This document shows positions 23,301-34,206 of a DNA stretch of 64,000 nucleotides, in pieces. This stretch comes from Zygnema cylindricum (taxonomy: Eukaryota > Streptophyta > Zygnematophyceae > Zygnematales > Zygnemataceae), in the NCBI GenBank assembly GCA_037447655.1, contig JBBHKE010001220.1, forward strand, positions 62,001 through 126,000, given 5' to 3'. Numbering within the stretch: position 1 is the stretch's first letter; the number at the start of each line of letters is the position of its first letter. Both the position numbers and the translations under genes were made by a program. Under the pieces are notes generated by a model. It had not been told where the DNA came from and did no database searches. It saw only the letters and a list, made by a program, of their open reading frames with translations.

Positions 23301-25391
23301 TGAAATCCAGACTATCCATGATATGACAATATACTTTTTCGTTGCGTTCTACAAATGGGTTTTACAGAATTGTCCTCGTCTGGACCCAAGCGATGACAGG
23401 AGTTGGGGTATTAGCCATACTAAATTATGGCCCCTGGATGGCCTACACTCACACGCAGTATGTCATAGGAGCGATTGTCCTCTATGTCGCCGCTAATGTG
23501 ACTGAAGGTGAGACTTTGCTCTCCTTCTCCCTCTCCCTCTCCCTCTCCCTCTCCCTCTCCTTCTCCCTCTCCCTCTCCCTCTCCCTCTCCCTCTCCTTCT
23601 CCCTCTCCCTCTCCCTCTCCCTCTCCCTCTCCCTCTCCCTCTCCCTCTCCCTCTCCCTCTCCCTCTCCCTCTCCCTCTCCCTCTCCCTCTCCCTCTCCCT
23701 CTCCCTCTCCCTCTCCCTCTCCCTCTCCCTCTCCCTCTCCCTCTCCCTCTCCCTCTCCCTCTCCCTCTCCCTCTCCCTCTCCCTCTCCCTCTCCCTCTCC
23801 CTCTCCCTCTCCCTCTCCCTCTCCCTCTCCCTCTCCCTCTCCCTCTCCCTCTCCCTCTCCCTCTCCCTCTCCCTCTCCCTCTCCCTCTCCCTCTCCCTCT
23901 CCCTCTCCCTCTCCCTCTCCCTCTCCCTCTCCCTCTCCCTCTCCCTCTCCCTCTCCCTCTCCCTCTCCCTCTCCCTCTCCCTCTCCCTCTCCCTCTCCCT
24001 CTCCCTCTCCCTCTCCCTAGAGTGAGGTAAATCAATCTCTCTTGAAGACATGCTAAAAATTTGTAAAAGATTTGGTGAAATTATTGTGCCTCTGTCGTCC
24101 ACCTTCTCTTTGTGTGTGTTTTTTGTTATTGACTTTGTATACAAAATCAGTGGTCATATCGTGGGAGCACCGCCATATAAACTCCCCACTCTTGTTTCTG
24201 TGTGGACTCGATCGTGATACACATTCTTTAGTGATGCTTGCTGAGTGAATGCAAACTCTAACGGCGGCAATATCGGTGTTTATCAATATTGTGAAGGGCT
24301 AGAAATCGATAATTATTTATTTTATGATTCAAATTGCCATAAAATATCGGTACAGTGACTATGTATGTTAACTGGCCGGACAGTGCCCATGTATCTCCTT
24401 TATTTATTGTGCGCTAAGTGTTTTTGTACTAGTAACATATGGTTTTTACGTTTAGCAGATGTACCATATGTCTTTGTACATTCACAAGACGTTAAATGTT
24501 TATGTGCCGTCAGATTTTTCCTGGGAAATTGAAAATTGTGGTAATTTTTTGGCGTGCACCATGTAAGATATCATTTAAGTTTGCATGTAAAATACCATCT
24601 AAGACATATTGAGTTTCATTACAAATAGTGTCAGAACCATCTCTCCAACATTTTGTGTTATTGTGGATATCGCAACTTCCTTGTCAACTAATTGCGATCA
24701 TCGATTTTTCGTTGTATTCCTTTAATTTCTGAAGTATGGAGACTCCCAAAAATGCCAAATACCGAGTATCGTATAACTTACCCAAAATACATCATAACAT
24801 AATTGTTTCTGTACCCTTTATAAAGGACAGCCAGGTTATCCTCTGGTTCACGTTGTCTGTTATAATGTAATTCCATTCCACAGATGCATGTATATATAAT
24901 GTCATAGAGTTTTTCTCTTGACAGTCTTGACAGTATGTTTGATTATGGGAACACTATTTTATTAATTACCCGTTTGTCTACCTGTTTGCAGGTGTAAACC
25001 TTGCGGTTTTCTTTTTGTCAAACATAGTTTTTTTTTCTGTGTTTTAATTGCCCGTTTGTCTACCGTTTTGGAGGTGTTGAAACGTGACACTTTTGTCAGA
25101 AATAGTTCCTTTTCTTTTTTTATTAATTACCCGTTTGTTTACCTTTTTGCAGGTGTGAATATGGCACTTCTGTCAAAAGTAATGTCTCCGGCTTTGGCTC
25201 GAGGAACTTTTAATTGTGGATTGCTTTCAACTGAAGCGGGAACTCTTGCGAGAGTCCTGGGAGATGGGCTCATTAGTCTTACTGGGTATCTTGGGACATC
25301 ATACATTATAAATTTGACAATGATTCCAGTATTGGTGACTGTGTTTTTGTCGTTATTCTTTACAAATTGGCATTATAATAAGATCTTCTGA
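11399..25391 (+). CDS. SPX-MFS vacuolar phosphate transporter (PHT5/VPT family), 13 exons
   Basis: Exons: 11399-11451, 12564-12687, 13221-13357, 14103-14277, 15729-15887, 16282-16446, 17316-17578, 18764-18920, 21063-21293, 21655-21852, 22270-22358, 23368-23507, 25153-25391. All junctions are GT-AG and keep frame, giving 2130 nt (709 aa plus TGA), the family's usual length. The start is backed by MVQFG and W16, which align with plant SPX proteins. SPX domain about 1-165: [10 protein letters not shown] (19-28) and KILKKF (127-132) hold the Tyr/Lys residues that bind inositol pyrophosphate and phosphate. The MFS part starts near 270 ([13 protein letters not shown]); an acidic cytoplasmic loop (EKDEDEDD) is near 490; the C-terminal signature [13 protein letters not shown] is present. 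Family role: phosphate transport into the vacuole under SPX control. Position 6-11 is less basic than in land-plant relatives. No lesion seen; probably functional. Confidence 0.93.
12740..12905. repeat. Minisatellite in intron 2
   Basis: Degenerate repeats of the type ATAATAAGAGTTNTGATAGT with 15- and 30-bp periodicity, starting about 55 bp after the exon 2 donor. Long frames on both strands here are repeat artefacts. Confidence 0.8.
18894..19400 (+). repeat. Tandem array of exon 8 end plus donor site in intron 8
   Basis: The true exon 8 end (CTCGATTTCAAG, then GTACAAAACAATG) is at 18909-18933. Five imperfect copies follow, their exon-like ends at 19013, 19101, 19191, 19286 and 19369, so the period is about 90 bp. 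Copies 1, 2, 4 and 5 keep AAG/GTA; copy 3 has lost it (AAG/TTT). The A-rich spacers are also related. The rest of intron 8 (19400-21062) is AT-rich with no recognised feature. Confidence 0.85.
21315..21490. repeat. Purine-rich tract in intron 9
   Basis: Almost entirely A and G on the plus strand (GAGAGAAAGAGAAG-like), between exons 9 and 10. Confidence 0.75.
21919..22215. repeat. Purine-rich (GGGAGA)-type tract in intron 10
   Basis: Plus-strand purine tract that becomes regular GGGAGA hexamers at 22177-22215. It is the complement of the CTCCCT array in intron 12. Confidence 0.8.
23519..24018. repeat. (CTCCCT)n hexamer array in intron 12
   Basis: About 500 bp, roughly 83 units, nearly perfect except for a few CTCCTT units at its start. 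It begins about 11 bp after the donor of intron 12 (23508). Long Leu-Ser, Ser-Pro, Arg-Glu and Gly-Arg frames in it are artefacts. The true length may be misassembled. Confidence 0.95.
24955..25165 (+). repeat. Triplicated acceptor site before exon 13
   Basis: Three related units of about 80 bp, each with TTAATTNCCCGTTTGT, a pyrimidine tract and an AG: AG at 24990-24991, 25072-25073 and 25151-25152. The last is the real acceptor. Copy 1 keeps TTTGCAG and an in-frame start GVNLA like other family members; copy 2 hits a stop after four codons. This is the acceptor counterpart of the donor array in intron 8. Confidence 0.8.
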
Positions 25392-25549
25392 GGCAGTCAA
25401 CGAAGGTCGATATTCTTTTACAAGGGTTATAGGTTTTAGGGTTTAGCTTTATGGTGGAAATTCAGTGAAGGGAGATTCAGAACGTGTTCTAGAAATTGGC
25501 TCACTGATAAAGTCGAGTGAATTGTGGATCGGTCGTGTTCACTCGGTTG

Positions 25550-25555
25550 AATAAA
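25550..25555 (+). terminator. Candidate polyadenylation signal of the SPX-MFS gene
   Basis: AATAAA, 159 nt after the stop codon, within ATAAATAATAAAGG. From here to 26148 there is only a short (GAT)n at 25684-25702 and no gene. Confidence 0.4.
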
Positions 25556-26148
25556 TAATAAAGGTTTCTTTTTTTTGAGCTTTTAAATTTAGTGTTGCAC
25601 TTTTTATATTGGAAAGGTGGCTTGCTTGTATGTTTTTTTCTATCACGGGAGCCTGGTTTGACTTTGAGGGACTGTAAATTCAAATGATGATGATGATGAT
25701 GGTAATCATGACAGGGATAATGACAACTGATCAGGACATGCTCCCCTTTCTTCACTTTTGTCACATCTTTTTTTGCTAATGAAGAGTAAAAAGATTTTAG
25801 ACTGACATCGACATGGAGATGGACATGGTTGAAGGATTTGAAAATGGCGTGAAATTGGCAATGGCGTGATGCATTGAGGTTTTAAACGCCCAAAAAATAA
25901 TGAATATGCGCACGGAACAAAATTCAAAAGTTTATAAAATGCGTTGACCGAATTTGACTTCCTAATAAATAATAATAAAAAAGAAATATTAATCAAAAGT
26001 ACTACTACAACTTAGGGTATTTGCCCATGTATTAAAGTACCGGGTTTTTTATTAGCATGAGGGAAAGTACTCGCTATTTTCATCATTGCCCATCACGCGC
26101 ATGTACGGGAAAAAGTTGCAGTTAATCAAATTTAACTCCAAAAAAAAT

Positions 26149-28221
26149 GGGAATTGTTAGACGCAGTGACAATTTTTGCTGCGCGCCAGTTGCGTCATCT
26201 TGTCAAAAATTGTACATTTTAAGTACAGATTAGTACAAATTACGTAGCGTTGAGTTTTGATTTGACAGTCAATTCTTCGAACAACTTTGACTTGCGAATT
26301 ATTGTAACAACCGGTTAAAAAATTGCCGCGCTTGCGAACGTCGACCGTCATAAAAAAACAACAATTCATACGGCCAGCTAAGGTTTACGGTAACAAAACT
26401 GTGGCAACCACATGTAAATAAAATTGCTGCGCTCAGATACTTTCTCATTTCACGTGAGCTCCACACATGTTGGCATTTAACTTAGCCGCAAAATTGAAAT
26501 CTAATCACGAAGCGTTAGGGTACGGCCCCATGTACTTGTAACTTAGAGAACTTACTTTGTATTTTAGCGCGGATCCGGCGGACCCGGATTTCAGGTGTCT
26601 CTATGTGTTTACTCGAAATTGTTACTTAAGTTTGTGACGATTGTATACGTCGACAATACCCGTGACGGCTGTCACAGTGTACAATTTGTCTTTGCCGCAC
26701 CGTATTTTTTCGAAACTTTTTGAAGGGTCGCAAGACACGTCGTAATTTTTGAAACGATTTGGTTTGTCGCATGTCATTGCGTGACATCGTAGATGTACAG
26801 CCTTGCAGCCGTGGCTGTAGGATATGCCTTTGCGTAAACCTCTCCTGTCCGACAGCCATGACTTCGCAGATTTTTCACCTTCGCGGATTTTTCAACTTTG
26901 CATGAAATGACACTGCAGCCTCGAGACCCCTGCAAAAAAAAAACACCGTACAAGGTTCATGCGGACAAAAACGAACAGCTCTGTACTTTTTGCAGTCGTC
27001 AAAAAAATTTGAAAACTTTTCACACGCGGGTATGTTTTTCTATTTGTGTAAACAGTTCTACTTTGCTTAAAACACATTGCCGATGTGGTTTATGATAAGA
27101 TTGAAGATGACGTGACAGTGGGTCGGAAAAACACAAGACGACAAATAATTTGTACATCGTAAGTTCGACGATGACGCAAATTCTACTCTACAAAACTGTG
27201 ATTTCTTCGTACGGTTTCAACTTGAGTAGTACGGCGCTAAGTTTGAAAGGAAAACGACAGAAAAAAACCCGAACTTAGCCACATGGGGTCGTACCCTTAG
27301 ACGCAAATTAAAGGATGACGTGATATGGATAAATTAACTCGCACGAAACGAAATAAACTTCGTACACGCTAACAAAACCATAGTTGTTCACACCGTTTAG
27401 TGCGAAGGATTCAATCGCGACGAATTAAACGTAACGAACCCATTGAACGTTTTGGAAAAATCGTAAAAATCGTTAATGAATTTTCATCCGTACTATTCTC
27501 GTACATGTAAACAAAAATAAATTTTACATGTACCGGAGTCGTACATTTTCCGGTTTTGTAACAGTCCGTACATTTTTGGTACAATTCCGTACATTTCCCT
27601 AAAATTTCTGTTCAGTTTACCAAACAAAAAGTACTACGAAGCGCAACGTATCTTTTCGTCAAATTCCGTACATTTACCGTACAAAACCATACAGCTATCG
27701 TAAAATACCGTACAGTTTCCGTAAATTAGCCGTTCAGTTTACCGGACAGAAATTACATCGCGATTTTTTGCGATTTTTTCAACAGTCACGAATTATACGT
27801 TTCAATGGGAAAAAGGAGAAAATCGCACGATTTGAACAACAGCGAACAAAACAAATGCGAGTGTAATATCGATGAAATTAAATAATGAATACGCGCATCG
27901 TCACGCGTGACCAAATCACGCCAGAAAGTCCCGCACACAACAATTTTGTTTACATGTGGTTGCCGCAGTTTTGTTACCGTATAATTTGGCCGGCCGTGTG
28001 AATTGTTGTTTTTTTATGACGGTCGACGTTCGCAAGCGCGCCACTTTTTTAACCGGTTTTTACAATATTTCGCAAGTCAAAGTTGTTCGACGGATTGACC
28101 CTCGACGCTAAACTCAACGGTACGTAACTTGTACTAACCTGTACTTAAAATGTACAGTTTTTGACAAGCTGACCCAACTACCTGCGCGCAGCAAAAATTG
28201 TTACTGCGATTAACAATTCCC
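26149..28221. mobile_element. Long-terminal-inverted-repeat DNA transposon (Mutator-like)
   Basis: Left arm 26149-26415 and right arm about 27945-28221 are inverted copies of about 270 bp, starting GGGAATTGTTA. Both include the block GCGAACGTCGACCGTCAT. Flanks AAAAAAAAT and AAAACAATT may be a decayed 9-bp target duplication. About 2.07 kb, including a nested Harbinger-like element. The interior (27300-27940) is rich in CCGTACA-type repeats and has no transposase. Confidence 0.65.
26518..27296. mobile_element. Harbinger-like element HB2 nested in the Mutator-like element
   Basis: Inverted ends GGGTACGGCCCCATGT (26518-26533) and its 15/16 inverse (27281-27296), flanked by TTA at 26515-26517 and 27297-27299. 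779 bp, close to HB1 in length. Inner sequence is related to HB1 in reverse orientation. No transposase. Confidence 0.72.
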
Positions 28222-28493
28222 AAAACAATTTACTTAATATTGGTACTGTTTAACTAGCGTTAATTAATGCAATGTCGAAAGTTTTTAGATAGTGTAATGT
28301 ACGAAATGTGTCAGTCAGTACTAGAACAGCTCATTATTTCGTACAGAAGTACAAAATAAGTGTCAGATAATGCGTTGACAGGGGAAATTGACTGTGTCGC
28401 ACGGAAAAGCGTACTCGGATTTGATTCTAAATCATAAAATGGAGAGAACCTGTTCTCACATGTTCAAGCGTCGAGGATGTGAACAGACACTAT

Positions 28494-29129
28494 TGCGTGG
28501 TTCACACTTGGAAAAATGGGAAAATGATGTCATAAATTTTGGGATCCGTACGCCAAATTTCATAAAATGATAAAAAACACGGCGGTGACGGTTGGGGCGG
28601 TTGGTTTCGACCGTTTTGGAGCGTAGCGGCGAACAAAAGATGCAGTTCTATGCGTCAAAACTCGACAACTGCGTAAAGCCAACGGCAATTGCCGTCCGCC
28701 ATCGGACATCATGTTCGGAATGCACTTTTTCTTTTTTGAAGAATTTCGAAAACGAAGCGCACAGACGTTAACCATACAGGAATTCATTCCGTCGCAAACT
28801 CGTGAACAAATTAGGGGACCAATCACACAAGAGAACACGTAATGTAAAAAAAAAAAACACCGATGGAAAAAATAAAAAAGGGGCATGTCCAAAGTTCCTT
28901 CGCGATTATTTTCGGTCTGTACAAACGCTTGCGTGGCAGTACATTTTGGTTTGGAAGGATTCGTACATATCATGTCCGCAAAGCGCTTCCTTTTTCGTAC
29001 GGGCAAGTGGCTCCTATTACAACAAGCTAGTAAACGTAGGCTAGCGTCACGTGCCAGTTCACGGCGGACAAAAAAAAATACCGTTTTCATACCATGCCGT
29101 TTTCCCCTTTTTCAAGTGTGAACCACGCA
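28494..29129. mobile_element. Inverted-repeat element with TGCGTGGTTCACACTTG ends
   Basis: Ends at 28494-28510 and 29113-29129 are inverted copies, flanked by TAT on each side (28491-28493, 29130-29132). About 636 bp. The internal frame at 28560-29090 has no domain. A small non-autonomous DNA transposon is likely; superfamily uncertain. Confidence 0.5.
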
Positions 29130-29209
29130 TATAGCGGCTAACCCTAAAATCATGGGAATGTGAATCGATTTCTTAACTCTAATAGCGATTGGCGGTGTAC
29201 TTTCAACCC
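29083..29209. repeat. 127-bp duplicated block, copy 1
   Basis: By eye identical to 30512-30638. It covers the right end of the element ending at 29129 plus its outer flank. 29210-29986 holds no recognised gene or element. Confidence 0.85.
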
Positions 29210-29986
29210 TTTTTTGAAAATTTTGTATATTATATTCGTACATTTTATCTATACACGGAAATTATACGAATTTTACAAAAAGTTCAAAAACTAAAAAAAA
29301 TAACGCTTTTTCGTAAAAACAAGTCAAAATCCGTACGAAATGAAACCTATATGACGTGATGTGATATTAGTAGACAGTTGTACCATGCACACCTATGGTC
29401 GGCACTTTGGCTTTGTTGTTCCACTCTGTACATGCACATATAGACCATACTTCAAATGCGCCAAACCAATTAGGAACGCCATATGCGGTTTCCAATATTA
29501 CACGCGTATTAAATGGTTTATATCTTAGCACACTCTGCATACACTAAATACACGGTATATAGTATGAACAACGTATATGCAGGGTTTCCAATTGTTTAGC
29601 AAATTTGAATTATGATGCAGACGGCTGTAATTTGCTTCCATGTATGTCATGAACACCTCGACCCTTGGTGTACTTTTACAAAGCTCTTGTAGCGTGGTAT
29701 AGTTTTTTGGATGGTTCCATGTGCCTTCTCGGTTTAAACACCAATTATTCATTGTGGTGGTGGCATTTTTCTTGCCCAAAAAGTAGGTAAATGAAAGCAT
29801 TTACTATTATTTAAACTGGCCTTCACGAACTATTTGCGAAATGTGTATTTCAAAACGCTTAATGCCTACTGTGTCAATTCACTTCGTTACTGCCATGTTT
29901 TCTTTTATTGGAGTGCACATTTACAGGACTTGGTGTGAAAGGTTTTGCAAATGAAACTTGCTAAGAAAATAAGGACATTCGTGTAA

Positions 29987-30758
29987 GGGTACGGCCTCAT
30001 ATGGCTAAGTACAGGTTTTTTTCTTTCGTTTTCCTTTAAAACGTAGCATCGTACTGCCTAAGTTTCAACCGTACGACGAAATCGCAAATTTGTAGAGTAC
30101 AATTTGCGTCATCATAAAACTTAAGATGTACGAAAATTTGGCTTTTTGTGTTTTTTCGACCCATTGTCACGTCATCTTCAAACTTACCATAAACCACATC
30201 GGCAATGTATTTTAATAAAAGTGGAATCGTTTACACAAATAAGAAAACATATTCCCACGTGTGAAAAGTTTTCAAAAGTTGTTGACGACTGAAAAAAGTA
30301 TAGGGCTGTTCGTTTTTGTCCGCATGCACCTGGTATGGTTTTTTCTTGATGGGGTCTCGATGGTGCAATCTCATTTCACGTAAAGGTGAAAAATTTGCTA
30401 ATGTGAAAAATCGGCGAAGTCATGGCGGCCGGCCATGAGAGGTTTACGCATAATGCATGCTGTATAGCCACGACTGCAAGGCTATACTTCTACGATATTT
30501 TTTAGAATATGGTTTTCATACCATGCCGTTTTCCCCTTTTTCAAGTGTGAACCACGCATATAGCGGCTAACCCTAAAATCATGGGAATGTGAATCGATTT
30601 CTTAACTCTAATAGCGATTGGCGGTGTACTTTCAACCCATCACGGGCGTTGTCGGCGTATACAATCGTCATAGAGTTAAGTAACAGTTTCGAGTAAACAC
30701 ATAGAGATACCTGAATTTGGGTTCGCAAGATCTGCGCTAAAAAACAAAGCAAGTTCGC
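29987..30758. mobile_element. Harbinger-like element HB3, interrupted
   Basis: Starts TAA then GGGTACGGCCTCATAT, and matches the HB1/HB2 family through its length. Its right terminus is cut where HB4 begins. It carries the 127-bp block at 30512-30638 in place of family sequence. Confidence 0.6.
30512..30638. repeat. 127-bp duplicated block, copy 2
   Basis: By eye identical to 29083-29209, inside HB3. Confidence 0.85.
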
Positions 30759-31042
30759 TAAGGGTGCGTCTCCATGTGCCAAAGTAAGGGTTTTTTTCTG
30801 TTGTTTTCCTCTAACATTTAGCGCCGTATCGCGTAAGTTTCAACTGTACAAAAAAATAGAAAAAAAGAGAAGTACATTTTGCGTCGTCATCGAATTTAGG
30901 ATGTACTACATGTTGTCATCTTGTGTTCTTCGACCCACGGCCACGCCAAAAAACGTCATCTTCAAACTTTTTTTTAAAACAAAGGGTTGATGGATTTTAA
31001 AACAAAGTATTTTCACTAAACAAATAGGACCACGTATTTGCA

Positions 31043-32225
31043 TGAAACTCTGAGACCTCCATTGGCCCTCAGAGTATGCAGATCCAAAAGAAGCTAAACT
31101 AGATAGTGCCGACTCCAAGTTAATATAAACCCAAATGATTGACCCCTTGACAATCACAATCCCAATATAGATTCACCCCTGTGAAATAACACTTTCTGTG
31201 TGCTCAGTTCCACCACAGAATGCAAAGTTAGAATATGAGATTTGGACACATTCACCCACTTCGACTTTCCCTTATAAATGCAGCCACCCTGGCAGAAAAA
31301 AACTCTGACCGACTACACCCCTGTGTAGCCTGGACTCCCCTGAGCCCGCAGTAAAGAGAATCACTGAAAATGGTCAAGTAAATTGATAGTTATGGCTGGC
31401 CAAAGTTTGCCATTTATACAAGATGCTCTCTGGGAGAGGCGACTAGCTACTCAAAAAATTCTAAGTCCTATTCTCACTCTAAGACCCTATCTACTGACGT
31501 ACGGCACCAATCACATCACTGTACCGTACAGATAAGTACAGGTGCCGGTGTACTTTTTGTACGACAATCGTACGATATGGCTGAAATGTCAACACATGTT
31601 ATATATCTATTTGTTCCCGTAATCTCCGGTGTCGCCGCAATCCAATGTTGACGTGCCATGTGTCATCCTATGTGGCGATGACCGCAAACCGCCAAAAGTA
31701 CATATCCCGCGATCGCGGCGCCTATCGTGGCCGTCCGATTAAATCCGACTATATTGCTAGCCGTTGAAAATAGACGCGCGGTATTTGTTTCGCGGTCGAA
31801 CCAAATGCGCGGTATCCGTTTCAATTAATAAATCTGTACTCCGTACTATACATAACTGTATCTATGCAATACGTATATATTTCCAGTTAAATGAACTAGT
31901 CTACGTGTAACTATGTAAATAATTATCAAACACCATACGTCGTAATACCAGCTCTAGTCTAAATGGATAAAGTTACCGGCTAATGTCGAATTGACGAACG
32001 GTAGGTACCAAGATCAATTCCTGGGTCCGTCCAATACCTTTTGGTAAGTATTACTAATTTACCCCCTGCCTTCTCTAGAGAGCTTAGGCAGCCATGGCTC
32101 TAGCTCCCTATCCAGCCTTCAGTGACTACAACAAGTGTGGGGGCTTGGAGAGGGTAGTTAGAGGCAGACTGCCTCTGCCTTTTTCCTATCCTATTACAGA
32201 CCTAGAAAATACACAAATATCAACA
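31043..32225 (-). repeat. 3' LTR of element F
   Basis: 1183 bp; minus strand TGTTGATATTTG to GAGTTTCA. It contains the GTAC cluster 31497-31573, an ACGTG-like core, a tRNA-like hairpin 31991-32034, the conserved 18-bp motif near 32118 and the palindrome GAGGCAGACTGCCTC. Confidence 0.88.
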
Positions 32226-32238
32226 CTCCCCTTATTTT
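32226..32238 (-). other. Polypurine tract of element F
   Basis: Minus-strand AAAATAAGGGGAG directly before the 3' LTR start. The same tract precedes the LTRs of B, C, D and G, and primes second-strand synthesis. Confidence 0.75.
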
Positions 32239-34206
32239 CTAGTCTTTTTCCCTTTCAACTTCCACAAAAAAAAAAGTAGACAAACACCCCCTCCTCTTTT
32301 TCTTTTTCTTTTTCCTTTTTCCTTTTCTTTTCATAAAACTTAAGTATTTAACACAGTGCATTAAATGAACTGAAATAATAATTGCATCACACATTTTATT
32401 TAACATCCCACTTTTCATAAATCCGAGCAAAGATGTTATCCACCTCATCACTTTTTCATCCACACACAAACCGATTTCCCTCTTGCGATCCAAACAGCCA
32501 GCCCCATCTCCAATCTGCAACATACACCCAGATGCTAACCCTTTTACAGGCACATCTTCACAAGTGACGTCACACCAAGTAGTGATGTCAAATCCATCCA
32601 CCCCCAAATATTCCCAAAAAACACTAGTCCCCACTAAGTTCCTCATAAGATCTACATCTTTCGTACTCATATTTTTATCCATGATAATTACCCCATTTTT
32701 TAAACTTCCCTCACTCTCTCCCATAGAATTCTTTCCACTATTACTTTCTAATTTAATTCCCAATAAATATTTCTTCTCCCCTAAACCTTTAATCAAATAT
32801 TTCTCTTCTCCCCTATCCTTTGAAACCTCTTCGAGTTTCACTTCTCCCCTTTCCTCGGAATCCGTTGAAGTCTCCCTTTCCGACCAGTTTTCTGGTTCCC
32901 TATTATCTATAAAATCATCCTGATTAATTTTATCTTTCCCGTTTTCACTTATGGACCCTAGAACTGACTTTCTCATTTCTAAGTCATACACTCTACACTC
33001 CTCGACATCCTCAAGTACCTCCTCTCTCTTTACTTCCCTTATACCTCCAAAAGCACACTGTTGCCTTCGTGTAATTACTGTGTGCTTTTCTTTCTTCCCC
33101 ATACTACTAATCCGGAGAAGCTCTAAAATATCTTCATCCTCTTTCTCCTCTTCCCTTTCTTCCTCCTCATCCACATTCCAACTTCTAAGTTTTTCCAAAC
33201 AAGGGCATTCCTCCATATAATGACCCAGTTCCCTACAAAAGAAGCAAACCCCTTTTTTCAAAGCTCCCGTGCCTTTTCCTCTCCCTCTTTTTCCACCAAA
33301 GTTCCGATAAGGTTTACCTTTGTCTTTCTTTCTCTCATCACGCTTCCGCTCGTCACCACCGTTCTTCTCATCACGCTTCCGCCAATCACCACCAGCTGAA
33401 AATGCATTGACCCTGTCCTTTCCCCTACGAAGCTCCAAAGTGCTTTCCCTCACAAGAATTATCCCCATGGTAAAGCTCCAAGTCCATGAGGAGCCATCCA
33501 TTGCCTGCATACGACAAATTATGTTTTCGTACTCATCTGGAAGTTTCATAATTAGTGTATTAATCTTACTCTCCTCAGATTCTACAAATCCCGCACTAGT
33601 AAGCTCAACATATAACGCAGCAATATCATTGCAAAACTCTATCATGCTACCGCCTTTATAAACGTAGGCATCTATTTCCTGTTTTACTAATTGCTGCCTC
33701 TGAATAGTCTCACTCTTATAAATCTGAGTTAGTGCTTCCCATATCTCTGAAGACTTGGTTAGAATTAAAAGAGTGATAACTATCGACTTAGACACATATC
33801 TAAGTATGAGATGTTTTGCTATAGTGTTTTTGTATTCCCATAGTTATGTGTCATTTTCTTCAGTTTTAATCCCTACATGTGGTACCATAGCTGAGAGCCT
33901 AGCTCCCCTCACCATAGGTGTCCCTTTTTCCTTCTCCCCTATTTCCCCATCCACGGAAAGGTTTTTCCCTTCACCTTCCGTTGCATCTGAACTCCGGATG
34001 ATATTCTGGGCAGTCTCAGATGATTCTCCGTAGTAAGCTCCTCCATAGCTAGGTGGTGGACATCTCACTTGTCCCGCAACAATTCCCCATAAGTGCTTCT
34101 CGAAAAGCAATCCCTCCATTGTAAACACCCAATACGTGAAGCCTGTTCCATCAAACATAGGCACCCTAGATGGTGGGCGCATAACCTGAAACTCCGAGAC
34201 CTGCAT
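32239..34206 (-). pseudogene. Gag-only polyprotein of element F, one in-frame stop
   Basis: Reads 34206 to 32239 in one frame, 655 codons plus stop, with a single TAA at 33844-33846 (codon 121) where relatives have GAA in NDTEIW. Residues 1-130: gag head with V-M-R-P-P. About 150-275: capsid-like region (IWEAL, LIMKLPDEYENI). CCHC knuckle CFFCRELGHYMEEC near residue 320. Then come short in-frame relics: CAFGG before protease, RVYDL from the integrase end, LGEKKYLLGI from the RT end, and an RNase H-like stretch with ITTWCD. Deletions removed DSG, the DDE triad and YVDD yet left 518 codons open after the stop. Strongly charged tail. The second part could start at an internal Met at 33795. Confidence 0.8.
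34172..34186 (-). other. Primer-binding site of element F
   Basis: Minus-strand GGTTATGCGCCCACC directly abuts the LTR; one mismatch to the tRNA-iMet anticodon-arm complement found in B. Confidence 0.7.

Noticed and set aside
23342-24144. Long frames of Leu-Ser, Ser-Pro, Arg-Glu and Gly-Arg dipeptides on both strands
   Set aside because: Direct translation of the (CTCCCT)n array inside intron 12; only the first part of one frame is true exon 12.
28560-29090. 176-codon minus-strand frame
   Set aside because: Within a small inverted-repeat element; no recognisable motif or composition of a real protein.
32483-33661. Plus-strand Ser-rich frames across element F
   Set aside because: Antisense shadows of the gag frame; Ser/Phe bias mirrors the Lys/Glu-rich coding strand.
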